Below, piece by piece: positions 25,774 to 35,533 of a stretch of DNA of 64,000 nt. Positions within the stretch are counted from its first letter, which is position 1. Every line of letters begins with the position of its first letter. Origin of the DNA: Rhizobium leguminosarum bv. viciae USDA 2370 (lineage in GTDB: Bacteria > Pseudomonadota > Alphaproteobacteria > Rhizobiales > Rhizobiaceae); assembly GCF_002008365.1 (NCBI RefSeq), contig NZ_MRDL01000051.1:682001-746000 (forward strand), read 5' to 3'. The notes under the pieces are model-generated. The model searched no databases, had not been told where the DNA came from, and was given only the letters and a program-made list of their open reading frames with translations. The translations under genes and the position numbers were made by a program.

Positions 25774-26829
25774 ATGAGCACGATAGAAGAAAGTCTGCGC
25801 GCGATATCTGAACGCGTGAAATCGCATTCAAGCACCATGGCTACGGAAGAAGCCGTAAAGACAGCCGTCGTGCTGCCTTTCCTTCGGTCCTTGGGCTACG
25901 ATGTCTTCGATCCAACTGAGGTGGTGCCGGAGTTCACCGCCGATGCCGTCGGGAAAAAGGGCGAGAAGGTCGACTATGCGATCAAGATCGATAACGAGAT
26001 CCGCATCCTGATCGAATGCAAGCCGATCTCAGTGTCACTCGACAAGAAGCACCTCGATCAGCTTTACCGATATTTCAGCGTAACCAACGCGAAATTCGCA
26101 ATCCTAACTAATGGACGGACATTCAATTTTTACACCGACCTCGACGCTCCCAATAAACTCGACACTAGGCCATTTTTTGTTTTTGACGTGACAGACTTCA
26201 GTGCTGGCATAGTCACCGAACTACGAAAATTCGAGAAGTCCGCATTTGATGTTGCGGCGATCCTGGCGACGGCCGAGCGCCTGAAATACACCTCCGGTAT
26301 AAAGCAGGTAATCTCCAAGCTGATCGAAGAGCCGACCGATGATTTTGTGCGCACCGTTTCTGGCGGCGTCTACGAGGGCCGAATGACCGCACAGGTCAAA
26401 GAAATGCTGACCGGCGTTGTTAGGACAGCCTTTCGTGAAGTCATTATGGACACCGTGAAGAGTAGGCTTTCCAGTGCCCTCGCTGACACCGAGGAGGTAA
26501 TTGAGAAGATCGATACGCCCGTCGAGGAGGAGCCTGATGTCGTAACGACAGAAGAAGAACGCGAGGGCTATATGATCGTGAAGGCAATTGTCCGCGACAC
26601 CATCTCTTCGAAGCGCGTAATCATGCGAGACCAAAAGTCCTATTGCGGTATCTTGATCGACAACAATAACCGCAAACCGCTCGCTCGACTTTGGTTCAAT
26701 CGATCGGTCAAATACATCGGTCTATTCGACGGCGAGAGTGAGGAGCGGCTAATCGTGGATAGTCTTGACCAGATCTATGACTACAGCGACCGGCTTCGGG
26801 TTACGGCCAAGAAATACGCAGATTCGTGA
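25774..26829 (+). CDS. HsdR-N-type PD-(D/E)XK nuclease-like protein
   Basis: Encodes 351 aa from ATG 25774 (GGGGGA three bases upstream). Residues 20-170 match the type I restriction enzyme R-subunit N-terminal domain: TAVVLPFLRSLGYDVFDPTE, then KVDYAIKIDNEIRILIECKP with the Asp and Glu-x-Lys of a PD-(D/E)XK nuclease. The helicase motor of a real HsdR is absent, and no methylase or specificity gene is nearby. Stand-alone proteins of this kind are common and their role is not settled. The C-terminus (VKAIVRDTISSKRVIMRDQK) may bind nucleic acid. Confidence 0.78.
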   Translation: MSTIEESLRAISERVKSHSSTMATEEAVKTAVVLPFLRSLGYDVFDPTEVVPEFTADAVGKKGEKVDYAIKIDNEIRILIECKPISVSLDKKHLDQLYRYFSVTNAKFAILTNGRTFNFYTDLDAPNKLDTRPFFVFDVTDFSAGIVTELRKFEKSAFDVAAILATAERLKYTSGIKQVISKLIEEPTDDFVRTVSGGVYEGRMTAQVKEMLTGVVRTAFREVIMDTVKSRLSSALADTEEVIEKIDTPVEEEPDVVTTEEEREGYMIVKAIVRDTISSKRVIMRDQKSYCGILIDNNNRKPLARLWFNRSVKYIGLFDGESEERLIVDSLDQIYDYSDRLRVTAKKYADS

Positions 26830-27063
26830 TGGGATGGGTTTTCTGGCCATCCGGTAGGCGTCTACTACCGCTTTTCCCGTAGTTATTACGTCCTCAATGA
26901 ATGCAAGGCGACATCCCGTCCCTCATTCGCGCGACACGTTCGCTCAGTCTCTGCCTCTTTGCGAAACGAAACAGGCAGGGCGGCCTGTTCCGTACATTGG
27001 AAATGACTCGCGTTCGCCCCGGCTTGAGCGTTTACTGTGTTGTTCTGGCGGAGGAAACGAACC

Positions 27064-27390
27064 ATGGCCATGTATCTCACGCGCTTCAGCTACACGCCCG
27101 AGACGTGGGCGCGAATGATCGAAAACCCCGAGGATCGCCGAGAGGCGGCACGCAGTTACATCGAGTCTGTGGGCGGAAAGCTCCATGGATTCTGGTACGC
27201 CTTCGGCGAGCGTGATGGTTGGAATCTGTGGGAGGCGCCTGACAACGTATCGATGGCGGCAGTCGCGCTTGCTATCGGTGCAGGAGGCGCGCTCAGCTCC
27301 ATGGAGACCACTGTCCTCCTCAGCGTCGAGGATACGATCGAAGCCTTGGAAAAGGCGAAGTCTATTCGGTATCGTCCACCGGCAGCGTAG
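27064..27390 (+). CDS. GYD-domain protein
   Basis: Encodes 108 aa from ATG 27064, preceded by GGAGGAAACG. YLTRFSYTPETWARMIENPE, GGKLHGFWYAFGERDGWNLW and ALSSMETTVLLSVEDTIEAL match the GYD family, small ferredoxin-like-fold proteins of unknown function common in rhizobia and soil bacteria. It stands as a single gene. Confidence 0.82.
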   Translation: MAMYLTRFSYTPETWARMIENPEDRREAARSYIESVGGKLHGFWYAFGERDGWNLWEAPDNVSMAAVALAIGAGGALSSMETTVLLSVEDTIEALEKAKSIRYRPPAA

Positions 27391-27483
27391 GTGGCGGTCC
27401 ACCGATGTGGAAGAAGTGTTTCGCGCGTATCACGCGTTCCCCGGCGCAAGCTCTCCGTGAATTGCGCCGGAGACATGAGAGAG

Positions 27484-27687
27484 CTAGCCCCCGTCGGATC
27501 CGAGGCCCTTCGGACCGTTGAGCTGGTTCATATCCTCGCAGAGAGAGCGAACCGCATCCATCGTCACGGCGAGTGCCGACATCAGGATTGCGATGTCGTT
27601 GTCTTTATCTGGTTGGGAAAGCGCGAGAGATCGGGCATGCAATTGTTGGCTGACCGTGTCGAGCTGCGTCAGGGTTTCATCGTTCAT
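27484..27687 (-). CDS. Hypothetical small protein, 67 aa
   Basis: ATG 27687 has GGAGG six bases upstream, better than the longer frame from 27732. Begins MNDETLTQLDTVSQQLHARS and appears as a pair of helices. No family recognised. Confidence 0.5.
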   Translation of the reverse strand: MNDETLTQLDTVSQQLHARSLALSQPDKDNDIAILMSALAVTMDAVRSLCEDMNQLNGPKGLGSDGG

Positions 27688-27803
27688 GGTGATCCTCCAA
27701 AGGTCTAAACCTTCAAAGCCTGCGGCGGCCATTTCGTTCCCATACAGCCACGAAGAGTCAAATACGCGATCCGCGTTGCATCATAGCCAGTCGGCGGGGT
27801 GAC

Positions 27804-28319
27804 CTACCCATTCGGCTTGCGCAGGGGTGGAAGCCGCAGGTAGGGATTTTGGGGATCGTAGGGTCCCTTCGGTTCACCCTTGCCGGCCTTTACCAGATTG
27901 GGCACCAGCTTTCCCTTCGGCCCGAAAATATAGTCGATGCCGGCGCAGAGATGGGCGAGGGAGCGGTAGTTGAAATATTTGAACCAGTCGTCGGCAAGGA
28001 AGGCGGCTTCGTCCCACGTCTTTCCGCGGATGCGGTCATAGCCGGCCCGCTGCAGATAGGCTTCGCCTGTTCTCCTATCGACGGCGGCACCGAGGCATAG
28101 GTTGCCGGCGATCAGCGACAGCCTGAGCACCTTGAGGGTTTCGGCATCCTTGTTCGGCAAGGGTTTCAAGGTCTCCGCAAGATAAAAATTCGTCGAGGGA
28201 TCATTGGTCATCGTCTTGCGCCAATAGGCGGGGAAACTCTCCGTGGCGGCGCCGACCGCCGATGAGGCTGACATCACCACCAACAAGATCAAGCTTTTGA
28301 AAATTCGGCCCATTCTCAT
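27804..28319 (-). CDS. Secreted hypothetical protein
   Basis: Encodes 171 aa with a signal peptide (RIFKSLILLVVMSASSAVGA cleaved after AVGAA). The mature part contains LRLSLIAGNLCLGAAVDRRT and FKYFNYRSLAHLCAGIDYIF, with two conserved-looking cysteines. No family recognised. Probably periplasmic. Confidence 0.6.
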   Translation of the reverse strand: MRMGRIFKSLILLVVMSASSAVGAATESFPAYWRKTMTNDPSTNFYLAETLKPLPNKDAETLKVLRLSLIAGNLCLGAAVDRRTGEAYLQRAGYDRIRGKTWDEAAFLADDWFKYFNYRSLAHLCAGIDYIFGPKGKLVPNLVKAGKGEPKGPYDPQNPYLRLPPLRKPNG

Positions 28320-28708
28320 GCCCCCAACCCGCGATGAGCGTGCATAGCGTCATATCGCCGGGATAGGCAAGGAGTGCCGGACTGCCGCTCGCGAAATACG
28401 CGCAGACCGTGTTTCAATATGGAGCTTTTGGGGCATGCGGAAGCGCCCAGATGTTCACCATATGCCCCGCATCGGCACGATGATTTCGGGCCTCATTGCG
28501 GCGGCGGAAGGGTAGGCGGAAAGGGCTCGCGTTAGTGATTTATAAACCATAATCATTAGAATTGTCGCTATCGCTGCGAAATCGTTCGTAAATTTGCCAT
28601 GAACTTAACAAGATTAAAGCCTCGTTAGGCGGGTGGGGATAAGGCGTTATTGGCCCAGGATGGGGCAAGGTTCCTTAACCATAACGATCTTTGAGCGGCG
28701 TGGGACAT
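28320..28708. other. Intergenic region, nothing recognised
   Basis: About 390 bases between divergent genes. It must hold the promoters for the secreted protein and for rlpA. No gene or repeat seen. Confidence 0.4.
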
Positions 28709-29803
28709 ATGAAACTGGAATACGGGGCGGCGTCTTTCGCAACGACAGCACGGTGGCTGGCGATCTCGGCGATGTGTGCAACGGTTGCGGCGTGTGGCAC
28801 GACGCAGGCAGTGCCGAAGAAAAAATCCCACGGCAAAGAATATTTCTCCGAATCCGAATATGGCGTGAAGGCGAGCCCGCGGGTCGCCACCGGCAACAAT
28901 ATCCCCAAGGGCGGCGGCCGCTACATCGTCGGCAACCCCTACGAGGTGAAGGGCAGGTGGTACTACCCGAAGGAAGACTTCGCCTATAACAAGGTCGGCG
29001 TCGCCTCCTGGTATGGTTCGGCCTTTCACGGGCGTCTAACGGCGAACGGCGAAGTCTACGACCAGATGCATCTTTCCGCCGCGCATCCGACCTTCCCGCT
29101 GCCGAGCTATGCGCGCGTCACCAATCTCGAAAGTGGCTCCTCCGTCATCGTGCGCGTCAACGATCGCGGCCCCTATCACGAAGGCCGTATCATCGACCTT
29201 TCCAACAAGACGGCCGATATGCTCGATCTGCAGCACAGCGGCACCGGCAAGGTGCGCGTGCAATATGTTGGCCGCGCCCGTATGGACGGCCACGATATGC
29301 CCTATCTGATGGCTTCCTACGTGCCGAAGGGCAGCCGTATTCCCGGCGTCAATCCGGAAGGCCAGATCGCAACCGGCGTGATGGTCGCCTCCAACAGCCG
29401 CAAGATCACCCGCGACCAGCTGCAGAGTTCGGAAGATTACGAGACGCCGGCCAACGTGCCGGTGCCGATGTCGGCAACCTCCTATGCCGGCTCGACGCCG
29501 AGCGCACGCTACAACGCAGCACCCGCTCTGGCACCGGCTGCCCATGTTCTGGTCGCGCCATCGCCGCCGTCCTTCAACAATGGCGCGCAGGCCATGGATC
29601 AGATGGTCGTACTGCCCGAGATCGGTCCGATGCCTTATGAGCGGCCTCATAATTCGCTGGCGCTCGGCTACCAGGACGAAGAGGTGAAGACGGTGACAGT
29701 CGATCTCGCTTTCGATGCGGTGATGGTGCGCAATGACGGGCTGACGCAGGATTCGATCCTTGCGGCAGCCAAGCGTCATCAGGCCAAATCCGTCGCGCGC
29801 TGA
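28709..29803 (+). CDS. rlpA: RlpA-like septal ring lytic transglycosylase lipoprotein
   Basis: Encodes 364 aa from ATG 28709. A lipobox places the modified Cys at residue 29 (ATVAACGTTQ). The double-psi beta-barrel domain follows: VGVASWYGSAFHGRLTANGE, then SYARVTNLESG and VRVNDRGPYHEGRIIDLS with the catalytic Asp. RlpA cleaves or binds peptidoglycan free of stem peptides at the septum. The C-terminal 130 residues are low-complexity and lack a recognisable SPOR domain. A carboxypeptidase-like gene follows 71 bases later. Confidence 0.87.
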   Translation: MKLEYGAASFATTARWLAISAMCATVAACGTTQAVPKKKSHGKEYFSESEYGVKASPRVATGNNIPKGGGRYIVGNPYEVKGRWYYPKEDFAYNKVGVASWYGSAFHGRLTANGEVYDQMHLSAAHPTFPLPSYARVTNLESGSSVIVRVNDRGPYHEGRIIDLSNKTADMLDLQHSGTGKVRVQYVGRARMDGHDMPYLMASYVPKGSRIPGVNPEGQIATGVMVASNSRKITRDQLQSSEDYETPANVPVPMSATSYAGSTPSARYNAAPALAPAAHVLVAPSPPSFNNGAQAMDQMVVLPEIGPMPYERPHNSLALGYQDEEVKTVTVDLAFDAVMVRNDGLTQDSILAAAKRHQAKSVAR

Positions 29804-29874
29804 GCATGGCATTGCATCGGATTCTCGCTGGCTCTAACCTCTCGACATACGCCGCTCCATAAATGGAAATTGCG

Positions 29875-31068
29875 ATGCTGAAGCCTGCGCTTCGCCTGCT
29901 TGCATGCCTGATGCCGTTTGCCACCGGCGCGTTTGCAGCCGATGGCGGTGCCGCCGGTTTCGCTACCAAGGCGGCGCAGGCCTATATGATCGAGGCTGCC
30001 ACCGGCACTGTGCTTCTCGCCAAGAACGAGGACCAGGGCTTTTCGCCGGCTTCGCTCGCCAAGCTGATGACGATGGATCTCGTCTTCGAGGCGGTGACGA
30101 AGGGCCAGATCACGCTCGATACCGAATATCCCGTTTCCGAATATGCCTGGCGGACGGGCGGCGCGCCGTCGCGGACGGCAACGATGTTTGCCAGCCTCAA
30201 ATCGCACGTGCGCGTCGAGGACCTGATCAAGGGCGTCGCCATCCAGGGCGCCAATGACAGCTGCATCATCCTCGCCGAAGGCATGGCCGGTAGCGAGCAG
30301 CAATTTGCCGTGTCGATGACGCGCCGGGCCCACGAGCTCGGCATGGAGAAAGCTGAGTTCGGCAATTCCACCGGCCTTCCCGACGGCAAGAGCAAGGTGA
30401 CGGCGCGCGAAATGGTCACGCTTGCCGCGACCCTGCAGCAGACCTATCCGAACCTCTATCCCTATTTCGCCCAGCCGGATTTCGAGTGGAACAAGATTTT
30501 CCAGCGCAACCGCAACCCGCTGCTCGGGCTCGATCTCGGCGCCGATGGGCTGGCGACCGGCTTTACCGAGGGCGAGGGGTATTCGATCGTCGCGTCGGTT
30601 GAGCGCGACGGCCGGCGGCTGTTTCTGGCGCTTGCCGGCATCGATTCCGACAAGGAGCGGACGGAGGAGGCCAAGCGGGTGCTCGAATGGGGGCTGACGG
30701 CCTTCGAAAACCGGCAGATCTTCGCCGAGAAGGAAGTGATCGGTGCCGCCAGCGTCTATGGCGGCACGGCACGCACCGTCGATCTCGTCGCCAAGGCGCC
30801 GGTCAGCGTCTATATTCCGATCAGCAATCCCGACCGGCTGTCGGCGCGCATCATCTATCGCTGGCCGCTGACGGCGCCGGTCAAGCCGGATACCCAGGCA
30901 GGCACGCTGAGGATTTTTGCCGGCAGCCGGCTGCTCAGGGAAGTGCCGCTCTATACCGTGCAGGCGGTCGGCGAAGGCTCGCTCAGCAGCCGGGCGGTCG
31001 ACGCCGTGTTGGAACTCGGCGAATCGCTGTTCTTCTCCTGGCTCTGGGATAAGTCCGCGCCCGGCTAA
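29875..31068 (+). CDS. D-alanyl-D-alanine carboxypeptidase homologue with altered motifs
   Basis: Encodes 397 aa from ATG 29875 with a signal peptide ending GAFAAD. The fold is that of PBP5/DacA (peptidase S11): SxxK is present as S60-LAK63 in SPASLAKLMTMD. The SxN motif reads G125-A-N127 (AIQGANDSC) and KTG reads A227-T-G229 (ADGLATGFT), so two catalytic motif residues are changed. The PBP5-type C-terminal beta domain is present (KEVIGAASVYGGTART). It may bind rather than trim peptidoglycan, or be a sub-family with other chemistry. Confidence 0.82.
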   Translation: MLKPALRLLACLMPFATGAFAADGGAAGFATKAAQAYMIEAATGTVLLAKNEDQGFSPASLAKLMTMDLVFEAVTKGQITLDTEYPVSEYAWRTGGAPSRTATMFASLKSHVRVEDLIKGVAIQGANDSCIILAEGMAGSEQQFAVSMTRRAHELGMEKAEFGNSTGLPDGKSKVTAREMVTLAATLQQTYPNLYPYFAQPDFEWNKIFQRNRNPLLGLDLGADGLATGFTEGEGYSIVASVERDGRRLFLALAGIDSDKERTEEAKRVLEWGLTAFENRQIFAEKEVIGAASVYGGTARTVDLVAKAPVSVYIPISNPDRLSARIIYRWPLTAPVKPDTQAGTLRIFAGSRLLREVPLYTVQAVGEGSLSSRAVDAVLELGESLFFSWLWDKSAPG

Positions 31069-31171
31069 AAGCCCGGTCCTTTCATGCAATTTGCCGGGAA
31101 AGGTGAATATGTCGCCGCGGCAAAAGGTTTTCCTACCTGATATCTTCGGATAGATAGAAGGAGCAGGGCGC

Positions 31172-31882
31172 GTGCGGCGCCTGGAATGCGGGAAGTTGTC
31201 ATTGTCATCCGGTACGGGATTGTTCGTTACGTTTGAAGGCGGGGAAGGCGCTGGGAAATCCACGCAGATCCGCCGCCTCGCCGAGGCGCTGAAGGGCGAA
31301 GGTCACGACGTGCTGGTGACGCGCGAACCAGGCGGATCGCCGGGCGCCGAAGCGGTGCGCCATGTGCTGTTGTCGGGGGCTGCCGAAGCCTTCGGCACGC
31401 GAATGGAGGCGATCCTCTTTGCCGCGGCCCGCAACGACCATGTCGAAGAGGTGATCCGGCCGGCCCTTGCATCAGGCAAGGTCGTGCTCTGCGACCGCTT
31501 CATGGATTCCTCCCGGGTCTACCAGGGCGTCACCGGCAATCTCGAGCCCGATTTCATCGAGACGCTGCAGCGCATCGCCATCAATGGCGTCATGCCGGAT
31601 TGCACCGTGATTCTCGACATCCCCGCCAAGGTCGGGCTGGAGCGGGCGCAAAAGCGTGCTGCGGCCGATGCTCCCGATCGCTTCGAGAAGGAGCGGCTGG
31701 AAACGCACGAGAAACGGCGCGAGGCCTTTCTCGATATCGCCGCCCGCGAGCCGGAGCGCTGCCACGTGGTCAACGCCATGCAGGCGGAAGAGACGATCGG
31801 CGCCGAGATCCTGGCGATCGTCAAACAGTTGCTATCGCCCGCAGGCCGTGCCCGAATGCCGGAAGCCGCACATCATGAGTGA
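31172..31882 (+). CDS. tmk: Thymidylate kinase
   Basis: Phosphorylates dTMP to dTDP. P-loop FEGGEGAGKSTQ, the TREPGG motif, the DR motif in LCDRFMDSS and the lid near RAAADAPDRFEKERL are present. GTG 31172 has AAGGAG eight bases upstream and gives 236 aa. A TTG at 31202 would give a start closer to most homologues, so the exact N-terminus is uncertain. It is eight bases upstream of holB, the usual arrangement. Confidence 0.94.
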   Translation: MRRLECGKLSLSSGTGLFVTFEGGEGAGKSTQIRRLAEALKGEGHDVLVTREPGGSPGAEAVRHVLLSGAAEAFGTRMEAILFAAARNDHVEEVIRPALASGKVVLCDRFMDSSRVYQGVTGNLEPDFIETLQRIAINGVMPDCTVILDIPAKVGLERAQKRAAADAPDRFEKERLETHEKRREAFLDIAAREPERCHVVNAMQAEETIGAEILAIVKQLLSPAGRARMPEAAHHE

Positions 31883-31890
31883 GGCCCGGT

Positions 31891-32916
31891 ATGAGTGAGG
31901 AAAGGCCCGGACTGCTCGACGGCGCCATCTGGCCGGGAGAAAATACCAGGCTGTTCGGCCATAAGGATGCGGAAGCCTTCCTTGCGCAGTCCTACCGGTC
32001 CGGCAAGGGCCATCACGCCATCCTGATCGAGGGGCCGGAAGGCATCGGCAAGGCGACGCTCGCCTTCCGCTTCGCCAATCACGTGCTCTCGCATCCCGAT
32101 CCCGAGACAGCGCCGGAGACGATCGGCGATCCGGATCCTGCCTCTCCCGTCAGCCGGCAGATCGCGTCGGGCGCCTCGCACAATCTCCTGCACCTTGCCC
32201 GGCCGGTGGACGAAAAGACAGGCAAGGTGAAATCAGCGATAACAGTCGACGAGGTGCGCCGCGCCGGCAAATTCTTCTCGCAGACCTCCGGTACCGGCAA
32301 CTGGCGGATCGTCATTATCGATCCGGCCGACGACATGAACCGCAATGCGGCCAACGCCATCCTGAAGATCCTGGAAGAACCGCCGAAGCGGGCGCTTTTC
32401 CTGGTGCTCTCGCATGCGCCGGGACGGCTGCTACCGACGATCCGCTCGCGCTGCCTGCCGCTGAAGCTGGCGCCGCTCGCCGACGATGAACTCGTCGCGG
32501 CCCTTGCCCATCTCGGCATATCAGGCGAAGGCGGGGCGGTGCTTTCGGCCGCCAAGGGCAGCGTCGGTGAGGCGCTGAAACTCTTGAACTACGGCGGCGG
32601 CGAGATCATCGCCGCCTATGACGAGATGCTATCCGCCGAGGGACCGACAGCACGCAAGGCAATGCATCGGCTGGCCGACGCGCTTTCGGGGAGGGAAAGC
32701 GACACGATTTTCGATTTCTTCGTCAGCCACGTCGGCGACGACATCATGAACCGGGCTCGCGTGGCAGCGGGCGAAGGGCAGATCACTGCTGCGGAGCGGC
32801 TGGCGCGGCTCTATTCCGAGATCACCGAACGGCTCACCGTTTCCGATGCCTACAACCTCGACCGCAAGCAGACGATCATCAGCATTCTCGCCGATATCAA
32901 GCAGCCAGGCCTCTAA
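31891..32916 (+). CDS. holB: DNA polymerase III delta' subunit
   Basis: Encodes 341 aa from ATG 31891. Part of the clamp loader of the replicative polymerase. Seen are the P-loop-like GPEGIGKATLAFRFA, VIIDPADDMNRNAANAILKI then LEEPPKRALFLVLSHAPGRL, and the SRC arginine-finger motif in TIRSRCLPL. The zinc-binding cysteine cluster of enterobacterial subunits is absent. It follows tmk closely. Confidence 0.92.
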   Translation: MSEERPGLLDGAIWPGENTRLFGHKDAEAFLAQSYRSGKGHHAILIEGPEGIGKATLAFRFANHVLSHPDPETAPETIGDPDPASPVSRQIASGASHNLLHLARPVDEKTGKVKSAITVDEVRRAGKFFSQTSGTGNWRIVIIDPADDMNRNAANAILKILEEPPKRALFLVLSHAPGRLLPTIRSRCLPLKLAPLADDELVAALAHLGISGEGGAVLSAAKGSVGEALKLLNYGGGEIIAAYDEMLSAEGPTARKAMHRLADALSGRESDTIFDFFVSHVGDDIMNRARVAAGEGQITAAERLARLYSEITERLTVSDAYNLDRKQTIISILADIKQPGL

Positions 32917-32954
32917 AGCGCGTCACCGCTGATACTTTTCGGCACCATGCTCTG
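32917..32954. repeat. Partial RIME1-type repeat
   Basis: The segment ATACTTTTCGGCACCATGCTCTG matches one arm of the RIME1 palindrome (ACACTTTTCGGCATCATGCTCTG in copy A) with three changes. The other arm is missing. It lies between the ends of holB and the TSUP gene. Confidence 0.55.
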
Positions 32955-32955
32955 A

Positions 32956-33744
32956 TCAGCCGGTCAACAGCTTCAATGCGACGACAGCAAGCGTGGCGGC
33001 AAGGACGATGCGGATGGTGCGTTCGTGCAGCTTCGGCGCCAGAAGGCTTCCAATGATGATGCCGGGGATAGAGCCGATCAGCAGGGCAAGCAGCATCGGC
33101 CAGTCGATCTCGCCGATCAGCCAATAGCCCGTGCCGCCGATCAAGGTCAGCGGTACCGCATGGACGATATCGGAACCGACGATCTCGCGCACATCGAGCC
33201 GGGGATAGAGGACCAGCAGGATCGTCACACCCAGCGCGCCGGCCCCGACCGAGGTCAAGGTGACGAGTACGCCGAGAACGAACCCGAGAATGACAGTGAG
33301 GGCGAGGATGGTCGTCGGCTTTGGCGGCGTTCGATCACCGATGGCGCGGCGCGCCAATTCGAGGATCGGGCCACGGAAGACCAGCATGATCGCGGTCATG
33401 ACGAGAAGCCAGCCGAGCGCGGTGGTGATGGTATTGGTCACGCCGATGCTTTTGCGATCGACGCCTGCCAGCAGCCACAGCATCAGCAGGGCGGCCGGCA
33501 GGCTGCCGGCTGCGAGGCTGCCGACGATCTTCCAGTTGACCCGCCCATGCATGCCGTGAACGGCTGTGCCCGCCGTCTTGGTGATCGCCGCATAGAGAAG
33601 ATCGGTGCCGACGGCAGTGGCCGGATGAACGCCGAAGAGCAACACCAGCAGGGGCGTCATCAGCGAACCGCCGCCAACGCCGGTGATACCGACGAGGGCG
33701 CCGACACACAGACCGGAAAGCGAATAGAGCGGCTCGAATGTCAA
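32956..33744 (-). CDS. TauE/SafE (TSUP) family membrane transporter
   Basis: Encodes 262 aa from TTG 33744, which has AGGGG seven bases upstream; a longer frame from 33828 has a poor N-terminus. About eight hydrophobic segments. The GALVGITGVGGGSLMTPLLV motif and its internal repeat GVLVTLTSVGAGALGVTILL are the signature of sulfite/sulfonate exporter TSUP proteins. The substrate is unknown. Divergent from metG. Confidence 0.85.
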   Translation of the reverse strand: MTFEPLYSLSGLCVGALVGITGVGGGSLMTPLLVLLFGVHPATAVGTDLLYAAITKTAGTAVHGMHGRVNWKIVGSLAAGSLPAALLMLWLLAGVDRKSIGVTNTITTALGWLLVMTAIMLVFRGPILELARRAIGDRTPPKPTTILALTVILGFVLGVLVTLTSVGAGALGVTILLVLYPRLDVREIVGSDIVHAVPLTLIGGTGYWLIGEIDWPMLLALLIGSIPGIIIGSLLAPKLHERTIRIVLAATLAVVALKLLTG

Positions 33745-33978
33745 ACAAGCGCCCCTGGCTGCGCGGGGCCGCGACAAATCCGGTAGATGAAAACTGGCAC
33801 TTCGTTCTTGTCCCGCCCTCTTTCCCAAGACGGGTAGATTGGGCGAGAAGCCGAGTCAAGTTCACCACGCCAGCGTCTGGGAAATCATCGACAGCTGGAA
33901 AGTTGAGGTTTCGCTCGGCGGTGACATGCGCTAAGAGCGGCTGACCATTTTTATAGAGTTAGCCGGACATTGGCCGCC

Positions 33979-35529
33979 ATGACAGACAAGACACCCTTCT
34001 ACATCACCACCGCGATTTCCTACCCTAACGGTAAGCCGCATATCGGCCATGCCTATGAGCTGATCGCGACCGATGCGATGGCGCGTTATCAGCGCCTGGA
34101 TGGCAAGGATGTCTTCTTCCTGACCGGCACCGACGAACACGGCCAGAAGATGCAACAGACGGCGCGCGCCGAAGGGATCACCGCGCAGGCGCTCGCCGAC
34201 CGCAACTCCGGCGAATTCCAGGCGATGGCGACGCTGCTCAACGCCTCGAATGATGATTTCATCCGCACCACGCAGGAGCGTCATCACGAAACGTCGCGGA
34301 ACATCTGGAAGCTGATTGCCGACAATGGCGACATCTACAAGGACAGCTATGCCGGCTGGTATTCGGTGCGCGACGAGGCCTATTACCAGGAAAACGAGAC
34401 GGAGCTGCGCGCTGACGGCGTGCGCTACGGGCCGCAGGGCACGCCTGTCGAGTGGGTGGAAGAGGCAAGCTATTTCTTCAAGCTCTCCGAATACCAGGAA
34501 AAGCTGCTTGCGCATTATGAGGCGAACCCCGACTTCATCGGTCCGGCCGAGCGCCGCAACGAGGTGATCTCCTTCGTCAAGTCGGGCCTCAAGGATCTCT
34601 CGGTCTCGCGCACGACCTTCGACTGGGGCATCAAGGTGCCGAACGATCCGGCCCACGTCATGTATGTCTGGGTCGACGCACTGACCAACTACATCACCGC
34701 AACAGGCTATATCGAGGACAGGAACGGCCCGCGGGCGAAATACTGGCCGGCCGACGTGCACATCATCGGCAAGGACATCATTCGCTTCCATGCCGTCTAC
34801 TGGCCAGCCTTCCTGATGTCGGCGAAGCTGCCGCTGCCGAAGCGGGTCTTTGCCCACGGCTTTCTGCTCAACAAGGGCGAGAAGATGTCGAAGTCGCTCG
34901 GCAACGTCGTCGATCCGGTCAATCTGGTGAACCATTTCGGCCTCGACCAGGTGCGCTACTTCTTCCTGCGCGAAGTGTCATTCGGCCAGGACGGCAGCTA
35001 TAGCGAAGAGGCAATCGGAACCCGCATCAACTCCGACCTCGCCAACGGCATCGGCAATCTCGCCAGCCGCTCGCTGTCGATGATCGTCAAGAATTGCGAC
35101 GGCAAGATCCCGGAATGCGGGGTCCTCAGCGACGAAGACAAGGCGATGCTGGCACAGGTCGATGCGCTGCATGCCTCGACCCGCGAAGATATGGGCAAGC
35201 AGCAGATCCATCGGGCGCTCGCCTCGATCATTTCGGTCGTCTCCGAGACCGACCGCTATTTCGCCGGCCAGGCGCCGTGGGCACTGAAGAAGACCGATCC
35301 GGAGCGGATGGGCACGGTGCTCTACGTGACCGCCGAAGTCGTGCGCCAGATTGCCATCCTGCTGCAGCCCTTCATGCCGGAATCATCCGGCAAGCTGCTC
35401 GATCTTGTCGCAGCACCTGCAGACAAGCGCGATTTTGCTGCCCTCGGCGAAGCCGGCCGTCTGGTTGCCGGAACGGCGCTCGAAGCGCCGACGCCGGTCT
35501 TCCCGCGCTACGTGGCTCCGGAGGCTTGA
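33979..35529 (+). CDS. metG: Methionyl-tRNA synthetase
   Basis: Encodes 516 aa. The class I HIGH motif is PHIGHAYE near residue 20 and KMSKS is in GEKMSKSLGNVVDP near residue 305. The zinc-knuckle cysteines of the longer MetRS form are missing (YYQENETELRADGVRYGPQG is in their place), and the C-terminal tRNA-binding domain is absent. This short form is usual in alphaproteobacteria. Start at ATG 33979. It opens the metG-tatD-MBL run. Confidence 0.95.
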   Translation: MTDKTPFYITTAISYPNGKPHIGHAYELIATDAMARYQRLDGKDVFFLTGTDEHGQKMQQTARAEGITAQALADRNSGEFQAMATLLNASNDDFIRTTQERHHETSRNIWKLIADNGDIYKDSYAGWYSVRDEAYYQENETELRADGVRYGPQGTPVEWVEEASYFFKLSEYQEKLLAHYEANPDFIGPAERRNEVISFVKSGLKDLSVSRTTFDWGIKVPNDPAHVMYVWVDALTNYITATGYIEDRNGPRAKYWPADVHIIGKDIIRFHAVYWPAFLMSAKLPLPKRVFAHGFLLNKGEKMSKSLGNVVDPVNLVNHFGLDQVRYFFLREVSFGQDGSYSEEAIGTRINSDLANGIGNLASRSLSMIVKNCDGKIPECGVLSDEDKAMLAQVDALHASTREDMGKQQIHRALASIISVVSETDRYFAGQAPWALKKTDPERMGTVLYVTAEVVRQIAILLQPFMPESSGKLLDLVAAPADKRDFAALGEAGRLVAGTALEAPTPVFPRYVAPEA

Positions 35530-35533
35530 GGCC

